Assembly (NCBI GenBank): GCA_045113775.1
Contig: JBGUJH010000006.1
Coordinates: 1-13,229 of the forward strand
Direction: 5' to 3'
Length of the DNA: 13,229 bases
Origin: CAG-791 sp045113775
GTDB lineage: Bacteria > Bacillota > Clostridia > Lachnospirales > Lachnospiraceae
The notes under the pieces were generated by a model. It saw only the letters and a program-made list of their open reading frames with translations, had not been told where the DNA came from and did not search any database. This document shows positions 1 through 6,657 of this stretch, piece after piece. The stretch's first letter is position 1, and each line of letters starts with the position of its first letter. Made by a program: the position numbers and the translations under genes.

Positions 1-100
1 GTTCACTCGCAAGAACTTTAATTCCGACCGATCAGCTGTTGAGCTTGTGAACTGAGGAAGGGGTCTTCTTGCTATTAGATGATAAAACATGCTGCATTCC

Positions 101-129
101 TTGTGGTTTTTTTTCTAAAATGCTAGAGT
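101..129 (+). promoter_or_regulatory. possible sigma-A promoter of the CLC gene
   Basis: A -35-like TTGTGG (101-106) is followed after 17 bases by TAGAGT (124-129), which is preceded by TG at 121-122, as in an extended -10. Transcription would start near 136, about 25 bases before the ribosome binding site. The spacer contains a run of eight T. The match is partial (three of six bases at -35, four of six at -10), so this is only a candidate. I see no fluoride-riboswitch-like sequence between it and the gene. Confidence 0.3.
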
Positions 130-172
130 AATTCTAATGATGGCGCTCTGCGCGCTTCGACAGGGGGTAAAA

Positions 173-1453
173 ATGGATTTCAACAGCAACGACTTTAGAG
201 ACCAACTGGAAGCGATTCTGTTCAAGATTAAGACGGGGTTCATACAGGTAACCAAGCTTCTGGTCTACGGACTTCTCTGCGGCACACTTGTCGGTCTGGT
301 CGCCAGCATCTTCGCGCTTGGCATCGACTACGCCACAGCTCTGAGGGGGCAGCATCCCTGGGTGATCTTCCTGATGCCGATTGGCGCAGCCGTGATCGTT
401 TTCTTCTACCAGAAGTTCGACCACAGCGAAGGAACGGACACCGTCCTACTCGCGATCACGAGAAACGAAAGTATCCCCGGAACCTTGGCGCCGTTGATCT
501 TTTGCTCCACGATCACATCCCATTTTCTGGGCGCTTCCGTAGGCCGTGAAGGTGCCGCCCTGCAGATCGGCGGATGTCTCGGCGATGAGATGGGTAAGCG
601 GTTCCATTTCTCCGACGGCGCCCGGCGCATTATGGTCATGTCCGGTATGAGCGCCGCTTTCTCCGCTCTTTTCGGAACGCCTCTGGCTGCCACGGTCATC
701 GCCATGGAGATCAGCCACGTAGGACTTCTGCAGTACGATGCGCTGGTACCCTGCGTTATCGCCGCCCTGCCCGCCTACTATATTTCCGGCATGCTGGGCG
801 TAGAAAAGCATCCCTGGGCACTTGCAAGCGTCAAACCCTTCTCGCTCCCTATGTCCATTTCCACTTTTTTCCTGGCAGTTCTGTGCGCATTGGTGAGCGT
901 TCTCTTCGTCGTCGCCCTGGGCAAGATTCCGGCTCTGGCCAGAAAGATCCCGGCAAAGCCGATTCCGAGAGCCGTCATAATGGCCGCAGTTCTTCTGGCT
1001 ATGACACTTCTCTCCGGAGGCCAGTTCTATAACGGCGCCGGCGGCCACGTCATCACAGAGTGCCTGCAGGGAGAACCTGTACCGGTCTTTGCTTTCCTGC
1101 TCAAGATCCTGTTCACTGCAGTCTCTATAGCTGCCGGCTTCAAGGGAGGCGAGATTGTTCCCGCACTTTTCATCGGTGCCACTTTCGGATCCGTAGTCGG
1201 CCCGCTCATTGGAATTCCCTCAGGACTTGCCGCCGCGATCGGTATGGGCTGCCTGTTCAGCTGCGTCACCAACTGTCCTCTTGGAACACTCCTCATCTGT
1301 TTCGAAATGTTCGGCTTTGAAGGCTGGCCGTATTATCTTCTTGCCATCGCCATTGCTTCCACGGTATCCGGCAACTACGGGCTGTATCACCACCAGAAGA
1401 TCCGATATGGCAAGTTCCAGTTCGGCCGCGAAGATACCAACGCGCATCACTGA
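173..1453 (+). CDS. CLC-family anion channel/antiporter, fluoride-exporter-like (CLC-F type)
   Basis: Integral membrane anion transporter of the CLC family, 426 aa. The ATG at 173 is chosen over in-frame ATGs at 137 and 140 because AGGGGG at 162-167 lies 5 bases before it. The gating-glutamate motif GREG is at residues 124-127 (E126). A second filter motif, GGEIVP, is at 325-330, where ordinary Cl-/H+ exchangers have GGIFAP. A glutamate at this place (E327) is typical of the fluoride/proton antiporter subgroup, where it is followed by V-T-P; here it is I-V-P. The first loop lacks the chloride-type GSGIP and reads EGTDTV (86-91). A late Tyr in SGNYGLY (399-405) may be the anion-coordinating tyrosine. 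By eye, the inner proton glutamate of chloride exchangers is Ile (MEIS, 178-181). There is no C-terminal CBS domain. The family is certain; fluoride as substrate is inferred. It is the only plus-strand gene here and converges on the flavodiiron gene. Confidence 0.9.
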   Translation: MDFNSNDFRDQLEAILFKIKTGFIQVTKLLVYGLLCGTLVGLVASIFALGIDYATALRGQHPWVIFLMPIGAAVIVFFYQKFDHSEGTDTVLLAITRNESIPGTLAPLIFCSTITSHFLGASVGREGAALQIGGCLGDEMGKRFHFSDGARRIMVMSGMSAAFSALFGTPLAATVIAMEISHVGLLQYDALVPCVIAALPAYYISGMLGVEKHPWALASVKPFSLPMSISTFFLAVLCALVSVLFVVALGKIPALARKIPAKPIPRAVIMAAVLLAMTLLSGGQFYNGAGGHVITECLQGEPVPVFAFLLKILFTAVSIAAGFKGGEIVPALFIGATFGSVVGPLIGIPSGLAAAIGMGCLFSCVTNCPLGTLLICFEMFGFEGWPYYLLAIAIASTVSGNYGLYHHQKIRYGKFQFGREDTNAHH

Positions 1454-1457
1454 TTTA

Positions 1458-1518
1458 CGGCTCACGAAGTGAGCCGCTCCCACACAGAATCAAGCAGGAT
1501 GCTCCTGCTGCTCGATTC
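1458..1518. repeat. two stem-loops just after the CLC gene
   Basis: Four bases after the CLC stop is a perfect 8-bp stem, CGGCTCAC/GTGAGCCG (1458-1465 with 1469-1476). A second hairpin follows with AGCAGGA (1493-1499) pairing TCCTGCT (1503-1509), flanked by GAATC (1487-1491) and GATTC (1514-1518). Neither has a T run after it on the plus strand, so they are not classical terminators. They could still protect or end the CLC transcript. Confidence 0.5.
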
Positions 1519-1578
1519 ACCATTGGCCAGGAGTGCATCTTCCTGCAAGCACGAGCTGCGCTTACCGGCTTATCGCAC

Positions 1579-1625
1579 AAAAAGGACGCCGCACCGAGAA
1601 CTCTTTGTTTCTCAGTGCGGCGTCC
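1579..1625 (-). terminator. intrinsic terminator of the flavodiiron protein gene
   Basis: An 11-bp perfect stem (1584-1594 with 1615-1625) is extended by GAGAA/TTCTC (1596-1600 with 1609-1613) across a single mismatch, and closes on an 8-base loop. On the minus strand it is followed directly by TTTTT (1579-1583), giving a textbook rho-independent terminator 31 bases after the stop codon. Read on the plus strand the hairpin has no T tract, but it may still slow transcription arriving from the CLC gene. Confidence 0.9.
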
Positions 1626-1655
1626 CTGATTTCAGTTCATAAGTCTCCTGCCTCT

Positions 1656-2813
1656 TCAGCCGGCCAATTCTTCCGCCAGCTTCTCAAGAGCTGCCTCGCT
1701 GTCTGCGTTCAGTGCGGACTTGATCGTGACAGTATTCTCAGCGAAAGTGATCTTCTTGGATTTCTCAAACATGGCCTTCATAAGCTTGGCTGCGACAGGA
1801 GCCCATGTGCCGTTCTCGATGAATGCGATAGTGCGGTTCTGGTACTCGCGCTCTGTCAGATGCTCGATAAAGGTGTGCATGAAGGGGAAAATTCCGTTGT
1901 TGTAAGTGGTTGTCGCAAGGACAAGTCTGTCATAACGGAATGCATCCTCGATGGTCTCAGGCATGTCATCTCTTGCCAGATCGCTGATCGCTACCTTGAC
2001 GCCCTTCGCACGGAGTATCTCAGCGAGCTTCTCGGCAGCTGCCTTAGTATGCCCGTAGACAGATGTGTAAGCGATGCATACGCCGGGTTCCTCGGGAGTA
2101 TAGGAGGACCACTTGTCGTACAGATTGATGTAGTATCCAAGGTTCTCGCTCAGAACCGGGCCGTGCAGAGGGCAGATGACCTGAATGTCGAGACCCTGTG
2201 CCGCTTTGAGAAGTTTCTGGGTCTGGAGACCGTATTTGCCGACGATGCCAAAATAGTATCTGCGAGCTTCGCATGCCCACCCTTCGGGATCTTCCACGTC
2301 ATTGGCGCCGAATTTGCCGAATCCGTCAGCAGAGAAAAGGACCTTATCTGTGATGTCATAGGTAACCATTACCTCAGGCCAGTGGACCATGGGCGCGAAG
2401 ACAAATTTGAGGACATGCTTGCCGAGGCACAGCTCCTCGCCGTTCTTGACTACCTGCTTCTTCATGGCGTCATTCTTTCCGTAGAACTGCTCCATGAATG
2501 TAAATGTCTTGGCGTTGCCGATCACGGTCGCGTCCGGATATGCCTTGAGGAAACTCACAATATTTGCGGAGTGATCGGGCTCCATGTGCTGCACTACAAG
2601 ATAGTCCGGCTTTCTGTCGCCGAGCACTGCTGCCAGATTGGCAAGCCACTCGTCTCCAAAATGCTGATCGACAGTATCCATGACGACGATCTTCTCGTCC
2701 ATGATCACATAGGAATTATAAGCCATTCCCAGCGGTACAACATACTGTCCCTCGAACAGGTCGACCTGATGGTCGTTGACGCCAACATACTTGATATCAT
2801 CTGTAATTCTCAT
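1656..2813 (-). CDS. fprA: FprA-family A-type flavoprotein (flavodiiron O2/NO reductase)
   Basis: Cytoplasmic flavodiiron protein, 385 aa. The family reduces O2 to water and/or NO to N2O and protects anaerobes from oxygen or nitrosative stress. The N-terminal metallo-beta-lactamase-like domain carries the full di-iron ligand set: H76, E78, D80 and H81 in HMEPDHS, then H144 (PMVHWPE), D163 (SADGFG) and H217 (CPLHGP). The C-terminal flavodoxin domain begins about residue 245, with the FMN phosphate loop TSVYGHT at 250-256. There is no fused rubredoxin or flavin-reductase domain, so it depends on separate electron donors. The ATG at 2811-2813 has AAAGGAG at 2820-2826, 6 bases upstream. The gene appears to be monocistronic, with terminators on both sides. 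I could not identify a convincing promoter in the 200 bases upstream. O2 versus NO preference cannot be read from the sequence. Confidence 0.95.
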   Translation of the reverse strand: MRITDDIKYVGVNDHQVDLFEGQYVVPLGMAYNSYVIMDEKIVVMDTVDQHFGDEWLANLAAVLGDRKPDYLVVQHMEPDHSANIVSFLKAYPDATVIGNAKTFTFMEQFYGKNDAMKKQVVKNGEELCLGKHVLKFVFAPMVHWPEVMVTYDITDKVLFSADGFGKFGANDVEDPEGWACEARRYYFGIVGKYGLQTQKLLKAAQGLDIQVICPLHGPVLSENLGYYINLYDKWSSYTPEEPGVCIAYTSVYGHTKAAAEKLAEILRAKGVKVAISDLARDDMPETIEDAFRYDRLVLATTTYNNGIFPFMHTFIEHLTEREYQNRTIAFIENGTWAPVAAKLMKAMFEKSKKITFAENTVTIKSALNADSEAALEKLAEELAG

Positions 2814-3013
2814 ATCGCGCTCCTTTATTGATTATGTTAATGAATTTCCTGTAATCATTCAGTCTGCGAGTCCGAAAAATGTTCCTTTTCCGCGCACTGA
2901 ATGTCTACTAATAATTTACATTAAAAAGGCATTTCCGTCCACACCTGCCGTATTGTAACTGTAAAAAGACTTACCATTCGGGGCTGCAGGCGTCCGAGGC
3001 GCTGCGCGCAAAC

Positions 3014-3044
3014 AAAAAACGGACAATCCTTCAGGATTATCCGT
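3014..3044 (-). terminator. intrinsic terminator overlapping the DUF4097-like gene's stop codon
   Basis: On the minus strand, ACGGA and AATCC pair with TCCGT and GGATT (3019-3023 with 3040-3044; 3025-3029 with 3034-3038) with one mismatch and a 4-base loop. A run of T follows (complement of 3014-3019). The gene's TAA (3037-3039) lies inside the stem, so a terminating ribosome would cover part of the hairpin. Confidence 0.85.
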
Positions 3045-4011
3045 TAATGTTTATATTTCCGCTTCCGACCTGGATCGTCAGAAATCTCTTTCCGTTTCCG
3101 GGCTGCATATACTGCCCACCCTTGGAAGCGCCGTTATAAGTGATCTCGCCGTTTTCGGTCTCGATCTCCATCCTGCATCTGGCGAGGCTGTCGTCCGACT
3201 GCACTGCCACATTGCCTCCGCCCATTCCGACGTTGAGGCTGTTGAAAATACACTCCGCCAAAGAAATTGATCCGGTATCCGAATAAATATCCACCGTTCC
3301 GAGGGATACGTCCTTCATGACCAGGTCGCCTCCGCCGGACTGGATCGTCACCGCGTTAGCCGTGATATTCGTGATGATAAGGCTTCCCTCTTCCATCGCG
3401 ATCCGCATTGTATCAATGCCGACGCCCGACGGGATCGTGATCACGATCTCGGGAGTTATTTCCTCTGATTCTGCCGCTGTTTCGTTTTCAGCAGCTTCTT
3501 CGGCAGCCGCAGAAGTTTCGATATCCGCGGATGTTCCGGTATCCGCCTGCGCCGCAGTTTCCTCTGCTGCCGCACTCTCAGACTGCGCTGAGCCGTGGTA
3601 TTGCGCAGCGCTTCCCTCAGCCGGCTCATCCTCGCCGAGAACGACCACCGAGCCGTTCGAGCTCTTCTCCGCCTGCTCCTGTTCCTGAGCGCTCTTTCGC
3701 CCGCTCACTACCAGGATCTCATCCTGCACCGAGAATGAGGGAATCTTCCCCACACCCGCCGGGAACGATATGCTGAAGTCCTCGCCGGGGCGTATCGTGA
3801 GAGTCCCCTTGACGGAGTTGACCGCTATTCTGTCAAAATATCCCAGGATGTAAGTGTCCTTCTCCTCAGAGACTGTATAGCCCGAGGCAGAAGTATCTTT
3901 TCCTGTGTCCACCGTATCCGCGCAAACCGGGAGTACACTCTGTCCGATCAGAGTGAGCACAGCCAGAAGAGTCAACAGTCTCTTCCCGGCGTTCCGCAGC
4001 CTACTGTTCAT
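3037..4011 (-). CDS. exported DUF4097-like (putative adhesin / beta-repeat) protein with Ala/Glu-rich insert
   Basis: Secreted protein of unknown function, 324 aa. The ATG at 4009-4011 is preferred over an in-frame TTG at 4041 because GGAAAGGG lies at 4022-4029 and because it gives a normal signal peptide: basic start (MNSRLRNAGKR), a hydrophobic core to about residue 27, and a likely cleavage after VCA (29-31). Residues about 55-105 form a beta-rich segment (TIRPGEDFSISFPAG). Residues about 106-185 are a low-complexity Ala/Glu/Ser linker. Residues 186-324 are repeated short beta strands such as SLIITNITANAVTIQSGGG, ending in GSGNINING, the pattern of DUF4097 beta-helix proteins. There is no LPXTG, SLH or lipobox anchor. 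It has its own promoter and terminator and so is likely transcribed alone. Family assignment is by pattern only and no function is known. Confidence 0.75.
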   Translation of the reverse strand: MNSRLRNAGKRLLTLLAVLTLIGQSVLPVCADTVDTGKDTSASGYTVSEEKDTYILGYFDRIAVNSVKGTLTIRPGEDFSISFPAGVGKIPSFSVQDEILVVSGRKSAQEQEQAEKSSNGSVVVLGEDEPAEGSAAQYHGSAQSESAAAEETAAQADTGTSADIETSAAAEEAAENETAAESEEITPEIVITIPSGVGIDTMRIAMEEGSLIITNITANAVTIQSGGGDLVMKDVSLGTVDIYSDTGSISLAECIFNSLNVGMGGGNVAVQSDDSLARCRMEIETENGEITYNGASKGGQYMQPGNGKRFLTIQVGSGNINING

Positions 4012-4104
4012 CGTTGCAAAACCCTTTCCGTTATGCGCCAAAGCGCTGAGAATCCTCTTAAACTATTCAGCACCACACCGTCCGGGGTGCTGATAATTAA
4101 TTTT

Positions 4105-4134
4105 ATTATAATCACGGAGAGGGAAGAATGTAAA
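4105..4134 (-). promoter_or_regulatory. sigma-A promoter of the DUF4097-like gene
   Basis: On the minus strand, TTTACA (4129-4134) is followed after 18 bases by a perfect TATAAT (4105-4110), preceded by TGAT. The start of transcription would fall near 4098, giving a leader of about 85 bases before the ATG at 4011. The leader contains a small stem, GCACC/GGTGC (4070-4074 with 4086-4090). Confidence 0.65.
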
Positions 4135-4152
4135 TCCTTTATTTCAGAATTT

Positions 4153-4202
4153 TTACATAATTATTGTTTGTATGGCATACCATTTACAAAATGATTATGT
4201 AA
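4153..4202. repeat. nested AT-rich hairpin after the DUF3048 gene
   Basis: TTACATAAT (4153-4161) pairs perfectly with ATTATGTAA (4194-4202). Inside, TTTGT (4167-4171) pairs with ACAAA (4186-4190), and ATGG (4172-4175) with CCAT (4180-4183) around a 4-base loop. The 50-base structure starts four bases beyond the DUF3048 stop and lies upstream of the next gene's promoter. It lacks a GC stem plus T tract and is AT-rich compared with the genes. It could be a weak terminator, an mRNA 3' end stabiliser or a protein-binding dyad. Confidence 0.55.
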
Positions 4203-4206
4203 CTGT

Positions 4207-5358
4207 TCAACGGATTGTCTCGTGGTCATAAGTGTCGTAAGTCACACCGTCCACGCTGAAGGAATTCTCCTCCTTGATGATGAAGATCATGGTCTTGCCC
4301 TTGTTGAGCTCGATCTCCTTGCCGTTGTCATCATAGAAGGTAGTGGGCTTGTAGTCGTTGCCTTCGCCCTTTTCCCATGTGACGTGGATCATTCTGCCGC
4401 CGGTGATGAAGAAGCCGTCTTTGCCGTCCTCTTCTACGCGGATCCGCAGATATTCGGAACCGTCTTCTCTGGGCTCCGCATAGGCTCTCTGGATCAAAAT
4501 ATTGTCAAATGCCAGCTGCTCATTGGTAACGGCGTCGCACTGGGGCTCCCCGTGGAGCGTCTTATAGTACTTGCCATCCTCCGGATTGTAGGTGAGCGCC
4601 GACTTCGAGCCGGGGAAACTCTCCTTCATATCGACGTACACTGCGCTTACGGAATCAGAGTACTGCTTCAGGGTGTTTCTCTCACTTGCAAAAGTGAAGT
4701 GCTTCTTGTTGTAGTAGGCTCTTCTGTGATCCTGAGAGAAACCGGCTTCCTTGATGGCCTCGGTAATGTGCTCGGCATCGGTATAAGCCGTGTGCTCAGA
4801 GCGGCTCCAAGCGGGGACCCTGTAGAAGCATCCGTAATCCGGTCCGAGCGGTCCGCCGACACCGTTGATATTGTCGACATCACTTCTTGTGAGGATGTCG
4901 TCCGTATAGTCGATGGGGCCGCCGTAGTGGATGATGATGGGATCCCACTCCAGTGCTTCGTAAACAAAATACGCGCGGATACTGCGGATATTGCCGATGC
5001 GCTCCAGCTTCTGCCAATCCTGGATGATAGCCATCTGGCGGCTCATGTTCCCTTCTTCACTGATCTCATAGAGGACATCGATATTGCTGAGTCCGTACTG
5101 AGGCTGCGCCTCCTTGTCGATCGGGAGCATGACCGCGATCGGCCTCTTTTTTGCCAGTTCGGGATCGATCGCCTCACCCGTCAGGACACTGACATCAGAG
5201 TACTCCGTTCCCTTTTCGCTGCCGTTCTTTGTATTTTCATCGGCGGTGCCTTCCTGCGCTGCCTTCACTGTATTAAACTCTTTTCCTGATGCGGTGATCG
5301 CCGTCCCCGGAAAAGCCATGCATACAGCAATAAGAAGTAATAATGCTTTCTGTTTCAT
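4207..5358 (-). CDS. DUF3048 domain-containing exported protein (YerB family)
   Basis: Extracytoplasmic protein of the YerB/DUF3048 family, 383 aa; the biochemical function is unknown. The start is the ATG at 5356-5358, with AAAGGA at 5366-5371; an in-frame TTG at 5376 would place that site inside the coding region. Residues 1-24 form a signal peptide (hydrophobic KALLLLIAVCMAF, probable cleavage near ITA-S). The only cysteine there lies in LIAVC, a poor lipobox, so it is probably secreted rather than lipidated, unlike many YerB homologues. The N-terminal DUF3048 domain runs from about 72 (RPIAVMLPIDKEAQPQYGLS) with DVLYEISEEG, IGNIRSIRAYF and IIIHYGG. The C-terminal DUF3048 domain is about 270-380. 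An acidic linker (30-60) joins the signal to the domain. It has its own candidate promoter and lies next to the sensor operon without obvious functional linkage. Confidence 0.88.
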   Translation of the reverse strand: MKQKALLLLIAVCMAFPGTAITASGKEFNTVKAAQEGTADENTKNGSEKGTEYSDVSVLTGEAIDPELAKKRPIAVMLPIDKEAQPQYGLSNIDVLYEISEEGNMSRQMAIIQDWQKLERIGNIRSIRAYFVYEALEWDPIIIHYGGPIDYTDDILTRSDVDNINGVGGPLGPDYGCFYRVPAWSRSEHTAYTDAEHITEAIKEAGFSQDHRRAYYNKKHFTFASERNTLKQYSDSVSAVYVDMKESFPGSKSALTYNPEDGKYYKTLHGEPQCDAVTNEQLAFDNILIQRAYAEPREDGSEYLRIRVEEDGKDGFFITGGRMIHVTWEKGEGNDYKPTTFYDDNGKEIELNKGKTMIFIIKEENSFSVDGVTYDTYDHETIR

Positions 5359-5406
5359 TTTCTTTTCCTTTCTCAATCTGATGGTAATCAGAGGTGTCTT
5401 TCCCCT

Positions 5407-5462
5407 GAATTATAATAGGCTTCTGTGCAATTCTTTCACTGCACAGAAGCCTATTATAATTC
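5407..5462. repeat. perfect 23-bp inverted repeat, possible terminator/attenuator
   Basis: Arms at 5407-5429 and 5440-5462 are perfectly complementary, with a 10-base loop. The GC-richer core GGCTTCTGTGCA is flanked by AATTATAATA. It lies between the mglB-like gene (stop 5538) and the DUF3048 gene (start 5358). The flank after the core, TATTATAATT, is a poor U tract on either strand, but no better terminator is visible after the mglB-like gene. The distal arm also contains the -10 box of a candidate promoter, and the RNA made from that promoter would begin with the hairpin core. Confidence 0.85.
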
Positions 5463-5481
5463 AAAAAAGTGATGGATTCAA
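5453..5481 (-). promoter_or_regulatory. candidate sigma-A promoter of the DUF3048 gene
   Basis: On the minus strand, TTGAAT (5476-5481) is followed after 17 bases by a perfect TATAAT (5453-5458). The start would be near 5446, giving a leader of about 88 bases. The -10 box lies within one arm of the 23-bp inverted repeat, so hairpin or cruciform formation and promoter use could affect each other. Confidence 0.5.
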
Positions 5482-5537
5482 TCGCGCGGGAAAGCCATTT
5501 TCGTTTTTGCTTATGGCGATTTGTACCTCTTTTATTC

Positions 5538-6626
5538 CTATTTTGACAAATACTCATCCACCTTCTCTTTGTCGACCTTTTCATAGGGAAGACGGATATA
5601 TTTGTTGTCCTGCATCTCTACACCCTCGGGGAGATTCATGCTCGTGAGAGGCGCTCCCGTCGCAAGCGTATAGGCCAGTTCTTCCATAACGTCAGCCTGC
5701 CCCTGGCTGTCGTTGTAAACAGTCCCGGTCATCAGTCCCTCGCTCACCGCTTTGAGTCCCACTTCCGTGCCGTCGATCCCGAAGATAGCCGGCCACTGGT
5801 CCCTGGGGATCTCCTTGTCCTGATAAGCTTCGATCGCGCCCAGCGCCATGTCATCGTTGTTGGCCAGGACCAGCTCAATCCGGGTCCCGTTGCTGTCGAT
5901 CAGCTGTCCCATCTTGCTCCTGGACTGCGCCCGGTTCCAGTTGGCTATGGCGTATCCCACCTTGTCCAACAGGATACCGTTCATGATCATCGTGTCCACC
6001 GAGTATTCTGTCCGGATGATGGCGTCCTGGTGACCGGCTTCTCCCTCCAGCACGACGTACTGGATGCTGCCGTCTCCGTTGCGGTCCGCCTCGGGATGTT
6101 CTTTGCAGTAGTCCGTCGCCATCTCTCCCTGAAACGTTCCGGACTGGTAAGCGTCCGCGCCGACATAATACAGTTTGTCCCACTGCATCAGGTCTTCCTC
6201 CACCAGTTCTCTGTTGAAGAAAATGACAGGTACATTATTTTTCCTCGCCAGATCAATGATCCCCGTAGGTGCGGTCCGGTCCACGAGATTGACACAGATC
6301 ACGCCGCAGCCGTTCTCGATCATATCTGCAACATCTTCATTCTGGGCGGGCTGGGATCTCGCTGCGTCCTGTACAACTGTTGCGATATCGATCCCACGGG
6401 CCTTTCGGTTCTCCACACATCCGTTGAAATCGTTTATGAGTTCTGTGATAAATGTGTCGTACTGGTCGTAAACGCTCACGCCGATCCTCACAAAGCTGTC
6501 TTCGCTTCCGGCCGCAGTATTACCGCAGCCGCTTGCCAAAACAAAGAACGCCAAGGCTGCAGCTCCCACCGCTGCCGTTTTGCGAATTTTCCTGAACGTC
6601 CCGTCCTTACTCAGAAATCTCTTCAT
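5538..6626 (-). CDS. mglB: galactose/glucose-binding lipoprotein, MglB-like (ABC importer substrate-binding protein)
   Basis: Membrane-tethered sugar-binding protein, 362 aa. The start at 6624-6626 has GGGGAGG 6 bases upstream (6633-6639). The signal peptide ends in the lipobox LASGC (Cys34 lipidated). It aligns closely with E. coli MglB (from memory): YDQYDTF (53-59) at the first sugar contact, NLVD (113-116), FFNRE (136-140, Arg in place of the usual Lys), D201 and R205 in GHQDAIIR, W230, ANND (255-258), D285 (GID) and N305 (YND). The calcium loop DRNGDGSIQ (181-189), with a distant glutamate (E251), is also kept. These residues bind D-galactose or D-glucose in MglB, so a hexose of this type is likely. 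It is the last gene of the sensor operon, 31 bases after the anchored binding protein. It may serve the adjacent ABC permease and ATPase, the sensor, or both. Confidence 0.93.
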   Translation of the reverse strand: MKRFLSKDGTFRKIRKTAAVGAAALAFFVLASGCGNTAAGSEDSFVRIGVSVYDQYDTFITELINDFNGCVENRKARGIDIATVVQDAARSQPAQNEDVADMIENGCGVICVNLVDRTAPTGIIDLARKNNVPVIFFNRELVEEDLMQWDKLYYVGADAYQSGTFQGEMATDYCKEHPEADRNGDGSIQYVVLEGEAGHQDAIIRTEYSVDTMIMNGILLDKVGYAIANWNRAQSRSKMGQLIDSNGTRIELVLANNDDMALGAIEAYQDKEIPRDQWPAIFGIDGTEVGLKAVSEGLMTGTVYNDSQGQADVMEELAYTLATGAPLTSMNLPEGVEMQDNKYIRLPYEKVDKEKVDEYLSK

Positions 6627-6657
6627 ACCGGACCTCCCCGTATAGCTGTTCCCGTTG

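Noticed and set aside
1..55. Possible 3' end of an upstream gene (frames 2 and 3 are open to stops at 53-55 and 48-50), and a small inverted repeat GTTCAC/GTGAAC (1-6 with 47-52)
   Set aside because: Two frames are equally open over a very short distance and neither peptide is recognisable; the repeat is too short to interpret.
100..120. Run of eight T as a terminator of an upstream plus-strand gene
   Set aside because: No convincing GC-rich stem precedes it; the run fits better as the spacer of the candidate CLC promoter.
1533..2831. Long open frame on the plus strand (432 codons) opposite the flavodiiron gene
   Set aside because: It is antisense to a gene with all expected catalytic residues, has no recognisable motifs and no good ribosome binding site.
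2827..3013. Promoter for the flavodiiron gene (for example CATAAT near 2837, TACAAT near 2954, TAAATT near 2916 on the minus strand)
   Set aside because: None has an acceptable -35 partner at 16-18 bases, so no site was chosen.
4222..5289. Open frame of 355 codons on the plus strand
   Set aside because: Shadow of the DUF3048 gene; the amino acid pattern is the complement of that gene, with no family resemblance.
5482..5537. Terminator directly after the mglB-like gene (GCCAT/ATGGC stem followed by TTT)
   Set aside because: Only a 5-bp stem with a 14-base loop and a T run of three; the inverted repeat at 5407-5462 is the better candidate.
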